Source: Lysobacterales bacterium (GTDB lineage: Bacteria; Pseudomonadota; Gammaproteobacteria; Xanthomonadales; S139-57). From it: a stretch of DNA of 9,175 nucleotides. The notes beneath the pieces are model-generated. The model saw nothing but the letters and a program-made list of their open reading frames with translations. It had not been told where the DNA came from and did no database searches. Where the stretch lies: NCBI GenBank assembly GCA_026993285.1, contig JALWTZ010000030.1, positions 1 through 9,175 of the forward strand, given 5' to 3'. Shown one piece after another: positions 4,278-9,175 of this stretch (the first letter of the stretch is position 1; each line of letters starts with the position of its first letter). Made by a program: the position numbers and the translations under genes.

Positions 4278-6992
4278 ATGAAACGATTGAAAATGAACCG
4301 GCGAGATTTTCTGAAAGGCAGTGCCTTCATCACCAGTTCTACCGTGGGCAGCAGTCTGCTGGTGGGCGCCAACCCCGAGCTGGAAGCGGCAACCACGGAC
4401 AATGACATACCTTCCCGCAAGACCGCGCTGGCCCAGTGCCCCTACTGTGGCGTGGGCTGTGGCACCGTGATTCAGGTGGAAAACGGCAGGATTGTTTCCA
4501 TGCGGCCGGACAAGGACCATCCCACCAACTTCGGTCTGCAATGTATCAAGGGGCTGACCGCCGCCGAACCCATCTACGTCGACCGCATGGAAGGCGACGC
4601 CTATGTGCGCAAGGACGTGTGGGAAGAGTGGAACAAGCCTGGCCATGGCGACCTGGAATATGTCAGCAAGACCAAGGGCTCGTTCGACGATGAGCATTTC
4701 GTGCGCGTGCCCTATGAAAAGGCCGGCGAGATGGTTGATCACAAGATCGCCCATTTGGTGAAGAAATACGGCGGCAACACCGTCGGCCTCTACGGTTCCG
4801 GCCAGCTCACCATGGAAGGCCAGTACCTGGAAAACCTGTTCATGAAAGGCGTGCTCGGCTCCAACACCATCGAGGCCAATGCCCGCATGTGCATGACCTC
4901 GGCGGTCACCGGCTATTTCGCCACCTTGGGCTCCGACACGCCGCCGCTGGCCTATGAAGATATTGAACTGTGCGACATGATCATGCACTTCGGCCACAAT
5001 GCGCGCGAATCACACCCCATCATCTTCTGGCGCGCCGCCGATCACAAGAAGAAAAACGACATTCCCACCGTGGTGGTCGACCCCCGTCGTACCGGTACGG
5101 TGATGGGCTATGAAGACATCAACCCTGAAAACACGGTTCATGTGCCCCTGCTCAACGGTGATATCAGCTTCCTGAACTCGATCGCGCACGTGCTGCTGAA
5201 AGAACACCCGGATGTGATCGACTGGGATTTCATGAAGGAACACACCAAGGGCTGGAAGAACTATGTGGAAACGGTTAAGAACGAGTACAGCCCTGAACAG
5301 GTGCAGGACCGCATGGGTGGCGAGCACCATGATGTCTCTCCCGAACTGATACGCAAGGTTGCCGGCATGTTTGCCGACGCCACGCGCAAGCGACTGGCGC
5401 GCAGCAAGGGCAAGCACAACAGTGCCAATGCCGGCCTGGAAGGCGGCTATGGTGGTGTCATCATCATGTGGGGCATTGGCTACAACCAGCATATCCATGG
5501 CCAGCACAATGTGATTTCCATCATCAACCTGCTGACACTCACCGGCAACCTGGCCAAGCCGGGTTGTGGCCCCTTCTCCATGACCGGGCAGCCCAACGCC
5601 ATGGGCGAGCGTTTTACCGGCGGCCTCACCGGCCGGCTGCCTTTCAATGAACCCTTGAAGAATGCCAAGCATCGCGCTCACATCGCCAAGCACTGGCGCA
5701 TTCCGGAGCAGAACCTGGTCAATGCCATGAACTCACAAAACCCCGGCATGGCCGTGGGGATGATGGAACGGGCACTCAAGGGGGATGTGCGGGCCATGTT
5801 CCTGGTCTATGCCACCCATATCGACCTACCCGATCAGGAAAATCTGGTGCGTCCGGCACTGAAGAAAACCTTCAATGTGGTGCAGGAAATCTACCGGCAT
5901 GCACCCAACAACCTCTATGCCGATGTGATCTTCCCGGCTGCCACCTGGGGCGAAGTCAACGGTGTCTACATCAGCTCCGAACGGCGTATCAACATCTGCG
6001 AGCAGGCCGCCATGCCGCCCAAGGGTTGCCGCCCGGATCTGGACATGGTGATCGACAAGGCCAAGGGTATCGGCAAGCTGCTGGGGCTCGACATGGACAA
6101 GGTGCTGCCCTACAAGAAGGACAAGAACGGTTTCTACGATGCCGAGGAAGTCTTCCGTGATGTCTGCCGCGCTTCCGCCGGCACCGATACCGATCTCACC
6201 GGCATCCTCGAACGCGAGAAGATCGACGGCCTGTCGCCCTATGAGCAACTCAAGGAACTGCGCGGCATCCAGTGGCCGGCACCCACCTACGCCATTGCCA
6301 AGGCCGGGGGTACCAAGCGCCGCTACATGCTGCAGGAAGGCAACTGGAAATCACGCCCCTACGGCTATTTCCGCACCAAGGACGGCAAGGTGCACATGAA
6401 GGTCTGCCACCAGGATTACTCGCAGCGCAAGGAAGTGACCGAGAAACTGATGAAATTCGGCACGGAAAAGGATCTCTATACCATCGACCACATGGATCTC
6501 ATCAAGCAGGCGCGCGACATGGGGTTGACCCCCGACCTGCCCGACGAGGAATACCAGGGCAAGCACTGGAAAGAGGTGCCCAAGGACAAGTACCCCTACT
6601 GGTTTGGTCTTGGCGTGGTCTACGAGCACTTCCACACCGCCAAGTCCAATCGCAGCCCCACCACGCGCAGGCTGGTACCGGAAATGTATGTGGAAATGCA
6701 CCCGGACGATGCCAAGGCGCTGGGCATCAAGGATGGTGACAAGGTACGGGTGATTACCCGCCGTGGTCAGCTCGAGGCGCGTGCCCAGGTGGGTACCCAC
6801 AGCCTGGTCAAGCCGGCACGCAACAATGTGCCACGCGGTTACATGTTTGGCCCGTGGAACCTGTCGGTGGCCGACAGCGCGGTTCCGGAGAAAAACAAGT
6901 GGCTGGCCAACCGGGTGACCAGCCGGGTCTGGGATCCGGTTTCCGGCCAGGTTGACTTCAAGAAATCGGCCGCGCGCATCGAGAAAATCTGA
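4278..6992 (+). CDS. napA: NapA-family periplasmic molybdopterin oxidoreductase, nitrate-reductase-like catalytic subunit
   Basis: A 904-aa bis-MGD molybdoenzyme. A Tat signal (NRRDFLKG, 7-14) predicts folded export to the periplasm. One 4Fe-4S site is formed by C54, C57, C61 and C89, followed by the conserved lysine in CIKG. NARMCMTSAV (201-210) matches the NapA active-site stretch, making Cys205 the likely Mo ligand with Met206 beside it. GQPNAMGERF (437-446) matches the substrate-pocket region; Arg445 probably corresponds to the conserved arginine there. The C-terminus, DPVSGQVDFKKSAARIEKI, matches the NapA ending. It is longer than E. coli NapA (828 aa), nearer to epsilonproteobacterial NapA. 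Differences from textbook NapA are NQHIHG for NQHTRG, a Gly-rich insert at about 370-393, GHNARESHP at 239-247, a longer segment after the Fe-S domain (about 99-145), and five extra residues after EHFHT. The gene starts 26 bp after the cytochrome. Reduction of nitrate is the best guess; another oxyanion is possible. Confidence 0.88.
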   Translation: MKRLKMNRRDFLKGSAFITSSTVGSSLLVGANPELEAATTDNDIPSRKTALAQCPYCGVGCGTVIQVENGRIVSMRPDKDHPTNFGLQCIKGLTAAEPIYVDRMEGDAYVRKDVWEEWNKPGHGDLEYVSKTKGSFDDEHFVRVPYEKAGEMVDHKIAHLVKKYGGNTVGLYGSGQLTMEGQYLENLFMKGVLGSNTIEANARMCMTSAVTGYFATLGSDTPPLAYEDIELCDMIMHFGHNARESHPIIFWRAADHKKKNDIPTVVVDPRRTGTVMGYEDINPENTVHVPLLNGDISFLNSIAHVLLKEHPDVIDWDFMKEHTKGWKNYVETVKNEYSPEQVQDRMGGEHHDVSPELIRKVAGMFADATRKRLARSKGKHNSANAGLEGGYGGVIIMWGIGYNQHIHGQHNVISIINLLTLTGNLAKPGCGPFSMTGQPNAMGERFTGGLTGRLPFNEPLKNAKHRAHIAKHWRIPEQNLVNAMNSQNPGMAVGMMERALKGDVRAMFLVYATHIDLPDQENLVRPALKKTFNVVQEIYRHAPNNLYADVIFPAATWGEVNGVYISSERRINICEQAAMPPKGCRPDLDMVIDKAKGIGKLLGLDMDKVLPYKKDKNGFYDAEEVFRDVCRASAGTDTDLTGILEREKIDGLSPYEQLKELRGIQWPAPTYAIAKAGGTKRRYMLQEGNWKSRPYGYFRTKDGKVHMKVCHQDYSQRKEVTEKLMKFGTEKDLYTIDHMDLIKQARDMGLTPDLPDEEYQGKHWKEVPKDKYPYWFGLGVVYEHFHTAKSNRSPTTRRLVPEMYVEMHPDDAKALGIKDGDKVRVITRRGQLEARAQVGTHSLVKPARNNVPRGYMFGPWNLSVADSAVPEKNKWLANRVTSRVWDPVSGQVDFKKSAARIEKI

Positions 6993-7000
6993 CCGCGCCC

Positions 7001-7582
7001 ATGAAACGGCGAGCGTTTCTCAAGACCGGCATCAGCATGGCCTTGCTGGGGCAAGTCCTGCTGGTGCCGGAAGCGGGGCGGGCGGCTGCGCAAAAGCCGT
7101 CGCTGCGTTTCCTGCGCCCGCCGGGCGCCTTGCCGGAAGACGACTTTCTCAGCCGCTGCATTCATTGCGGCCAGTGCGGCGAGGCCTGCCCCAATCGTTG
7201 TATCCAGTATTTCGCCGACGAGAATGGCCTGGCTTCTGCCGACACCCCCTACATCGTCCCACGGGAAAAGGCCTGCATCCTGTGCATGAAGTGCGGTGAT
7301 GTCTGCCCCACGGGCGCCATTCAGAAAGTGCGCTATGAACTGGACGATATTCTGGCCAAGGTGAAGATGGGCCATGCGCTGATCGACAAGCAATTGTGCC
7401 TGTCGTGGCAGGGCAAGAGCTGTGGTGTCTGCTACCGCGCCTGCAAGTTGCCGGATGTCGCCATCCGGGTGGGTTACATGGAGCAGCCGGAGATACTGGA
7501 CGGCTGTGTGGGCTGTGGCTTGTGTGAACGCTCGTGCATCCAGATTCCGCAGGCCATCAAGGTCATTCCACGAAGCAGTTGA
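7001..7582 (+). CDS. napG: NapG-like Tat-exported ferredoxin with four 4Fe-4S sites (first copy)
   Basis: A 193-aa periplasmic iron-sulfur protein. A twin-arginine signal (KRRAFLKTG, 2-10) with a hydrophobic stretch precedes the LRPPGA motif that begins mature NapG. Cysteine sets are C53/56/59/63, C92/95/98/102, C133/141/144/148 and C169/172/175/179. The third set, with its wide first gap inside QLCLSWQGKSCGVCYRAC, is a NapG hallmark, as is the ending PQAIKVIP. The second set has CX2CX2CX3C spacing rather than the longer form of E. coli NapG. NapG works with membrane NapH to pass electrons from quinol to the periplasmic Nap enzyme. The gene starts 8 bp after napA with no clear Shine-Dalgarno, suggesting translational coupling. 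E. coli NapG is longer (231 aa); this copy lacks the C-terminal tail. Confidence 0.9.
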   Translation: MKRRAFLKTGISMALLGQVLLVPEAGRAAAQKPSLRFLRPPGALPEDDFLSRCIHCGQCGEACPNRCIQYFADENGLASADTPYIVPREKACILCMKCGDVCPTGAIQKVRYELDDILAKVKMGHALIDKQLCLSWQGKSCGVCYRACKLPDVAIRVGYMEQPEILDGCVGCGLCERSCIQIPQAIKVIPRSS

Positions 7583-7605
7583 ACCGTGCACAGGCATACA
7601 CGCAT

Positions 7606-8637
7606 ATGAAAACCACCACGGGCAAACCCTTCTTTCTTTGGCGTCACCTCAACAAACTGCGCTGGCTCAGTTTGTCTCTGGTGTTTGCCATGCTGGTATT
7701 CCTGCCCTATGCACATGTGTATCAAACCTATGTGGCAGCACATGCCTATGATTTGCTGGCCGACTCCGAGAAGGAAATCTACGATGTCATGGAAAGCCTG
7801 ACCGAGCCCTTTGTCAGTGATCCGGAAAAGGATCTCGATGCGGTCAAGGGCAATACCTGGTCAGGCACCCTGTTTGGTTTCAAAATGAGTGATCCATTGG
7901 CGGTTGCCGGGCAGGTGGCCGCCAGCAAGCGGGTTTATTTGCCCTTTCTGCTGACCGCGCTGGTTCCATTGCTGGCTACCCTGCTTCTGGGCCGCTTCTA
8001 CTGTGGCTGGATTTGTCCGGCGACCTTTCTCTATGAATTGAACAGCAATCTTGCGGCCTGGCTGCATCGTGCCGGTCTGAAAACCGGTAACCGGCGTTTC
8101 GACCGCCGGCTCAAGTACCTGGTACTGGGTGCGGGCCTGTTGCTTTCCATGCTCACCGGTTCCGTGATGGTGGCCACGATCTACCCGCCGGCCATCATTG
8201 GTCGTGAAATCTACTATGCCGTGGCCCTGGGTGGTTTTGGTGCCGGTGCCGTGTTCTTCGTCGGCACCCTGCTGTTCGATCTGCTGGTGGCACGCCGGGG
8301 ATTTTGCCGCTACCTCTGCCCCGGTGGTGCGCTGTACTCCCTGCTGGGTCGCTATCGGCTGGTTCGCATTCAACGGGTGGTCGAGCAGTGCAATGACTGC
8401 GCCAAGTGCAATGCCATCTGCGAATTTGGCCTGGACCCCTTGCGCGACGGGTTTGGCCAGGAATGCAACAACTGCACGGCCTGTATCGCCATCTGCCCTA
8501 CCGATGCGCTGACCTTCCGTCTGCAGTTGCATGACCAGCCCGATCAGGGGCCGGGGCATCTGGGGCGTCAATATCAGCGAGAGAAGGCAGCCGGCGAACA
8601 GGATCGCAGAACACCAGCCGGGGAGGAACAGCCATGA
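7606..8637 (+). CDS. napH: NapH-like membrane ferredoxin / quinol dehydrogenase subunit
   Basis: A 343-aa polytopic iron-sulfur protein. I read four membrane segments at about 20-40, 110-130, 170-190 and 203-228. Two cysteine-proline motifs characteristic of NapH follow segments 2 and 4: CGWICP (133-138) and CRYLCP (234-239). Two ferredoxin sites lie at C262/265/268/272 and C287/290/293/297, on the cytoplasmic side if the N-terminus is inside. NapH forms a quinol-oxidising module with NapG. The ATG at 7606 is chosen because an in-frame ATG at 7534 would overlap napG by 49 nt and add a non-membrane extension; the Shine-Dalgarno is weak. Unusual points are a long acidic periplasmic loop (about 41-108) and a hydrophilic tail of about 39 residues after the last ferredoxin site. 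The stop overlaps the next start as ATGA. Confidence 0.9.
   Translation: MKTTTGKPFFLWRHLNKLRWLSLSLVFAMLVFLPYAHVYQTYVAAHAYDLLADSEKEIYDVMESLTEPFVSDPEKDLDAVKGNTWSGTLFGFKMSDPLAVAGQVAASKRVYLPFLLTALVPLLATLLLGRFYCGWICPATFLYELNSNLAAWLHRAGLKTGNRRFDRRLKYLVLGAGLLLSMLTGSVMVATIYPPAIIGREIYYAVALGGFGAGAVFFVGTLLFDLLVARRGFCRYLCPGGALYSLLGRYRLVRIQRVVEQCNDCAKCNAICEFGLDPLRDGFGQECNNCTACIAICPTDALTFRLQLHDQPDQGPGHLGRQYQREKAAGEQDRRTPAGEEQP
8622..8626 (+). promoter_or_regulatory. ribosome binding site of the second napG-like gene
   Basis: GGAGG lies 7 nt before the ATG at 8634, inside the napH coding end. With the ATGA stop-start overlap it supports tightly coupled translation of napH and the following gene. Confidence 0.75.
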
Positions 8638-9175
8638 AACGGCGGGGTTTTATTCAGGGTCTGGTGGTTGCTGGTGGCACCCTGGCCGGCGCAAGCCTGC
8701 CCTACGGCCTTTCCCGCCTGCTCGCTCCACCCGGCCAGGCCGCACCACGCTCGCACATCCGTCTGCCCGGTGCGCTGAAGGATGCCGATGCGTTCGCCCA
8801 GGCCTGTATCGGCTGTGGCCTGTGTGGTGAGGTGTGTCCGCCCCGCTGCATTCGTTTCCATCAGCGCGAAGGTGGCGGGCAGGTCAACCTGCCCTATATC
8901 GAGCCGGAGGAGAAGGCCTGTATTCTCTGTGGAAAATGCATGGAGGCCTGCCCAACGGATGCCCTGCAGGTGACGCCGGTGGAGAAGATCGACATGGGTA
9001 TCGCCCAGATCGACCGGCTGGCCTGTTACCCGTGGGTCGATCGTGGTATCTGCGGTGCCTGTGTCAGTATTTGTCCGCTGGGCGAACGTGCCATCCGTTT
9101 CAACATGTGGAACCAGTACCGTCCCGTGGTTCAGGATGCCTGTGTCGGTTGTGGCCTGTGCGTGGAAGTCTGCCC
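8634..9175 (+). CDS. napG: second NapG-like Tat-exported ferredoxin (cut by right window edge)
   Basis: The first 180 codons of a protein that continues past the window. It has a twin-arginine start (KRRGFIQG, 2-9), a hydrophobic segment to about residue 24, and IRLPGALKD (42-50), which parallels the start of mature NapG. Four cysteine sets are present: C58/61/64/68, C96/99/102/106, C131/140/143/147 and C170/173/176/180. The third set has a wide first gap (X8), as in NapG/MauM-type ferredoxins. It resembles the first napG-like protein in domain order (PYI-EKACILC, MG-A-ID) but is clearly diverged, so this is an old paralogue rather than a recent duplicate. It overlaps napH by 4 bp and probably belongs to the same electron-transfer module. 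Which of the two copies is the functional equivalent of NapG cannot be told from sequence alone. Confidence 0.88.
   Translation, partial: MKRRGFIQGLVVAGGTLAGASLPYGLSRLLAPPGQAAPRSHIRLPGALKDADAFAQACIGCGLCGEVCPPRCIRFHQREGGGQVNLPYIEPEEKACILCGKCMEACPTDALQVTPVEKIDMGIAQIDRLACYPWVDRGICGACVSICPLGERAIRFNMWNQYRPVVQDACVGCGLCVEVC

Noticed and set aside
4224..4997. A 257-codon open frame on the minus strand
   Set aside because: It is antisense to the start of the napA-like gene, where the Tat signal, Fe-S cysteines and active-site Cys are all on the plus strand.
7534..7605. Earlier in-frame ATG for the napH-like gene
   Set aside because: It would overlap the end of napG, including the last conserved NapG residues, and add 24 residues with no membrane or family character.

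Overview
The window is about 9.2 kb of GC-rich DNA. The protein sequences and gene set point to a proteobacterium, most likely a gammaproteobacterium with an anaerobic respiratory lifestyle. That placement rests on a proteobacterial-type MnmG, a Tex homologue, FNR/ANR-type operator sites and NapC/NapG/NapH-type electron-transfer proteins. I cannot name the genus.

Left part (1-2578, minus strand): two housekeeping genes read leftwards. mnmG (tRNA wobble-uridine modification, complete) is followed 20 bp later by the 5' part of tex (transcription accessory protein), which runs off the left edge. A sigma70-like promoter for mnmG lies in the divergent intergenic region. Its TACAAT -10 box is at 2611-2616, and a perfect 12-bp palindrome sits at the predicted start of the transcript.

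Right part (2718-9175, plus strand): a respiratory gene cluster built around a periplasmic nitrate reductase (NapA)-like molybdoenzyme. The order is a NapC/NirT-type membrane multihaem cytochrome with five CXXCH motifs, a secreted dihaem class-I cytochrome c, the 904-aa Tat-exported NapA-like catalytic subunit, a NapG-like Tat-exported ferredoxin with four 4Fe-4S sites, a NapH-like membrane ferredoxin, and a second NapG-like protein cut by the right edge. Two FNR boxes (2718-2731 and 3526-3539) precede napC and the dihaem cytochrome. Both have a TAnnnT -10 element at exactly the class II spacing, so anaerobic activation of both transcription units is likely.

Working model: quinol is oxidised by the NapC-type cytochrome and/or the NapG-NapH module. 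Electrons pass through the dihaem cytochrome to the periplasmic molybdenum enzyme, which reduces an oxyanion. Nitrate is the default guess, but several NapA-family motifs differ. No napB, napD, napE or napF is present in the window. The layout most resembles the napCMADGH type known from Desulfovibrio, with the dihaem cytochrome in the napM position, no napD, and an extra napG. The unusual features are the fifth haem site in NapC, the substitute dihaem cytochrome, the divergent NapA and the napG-napH-napG arrangement. I saw no tRNA, rRNA, CRISPR array or mobile element.
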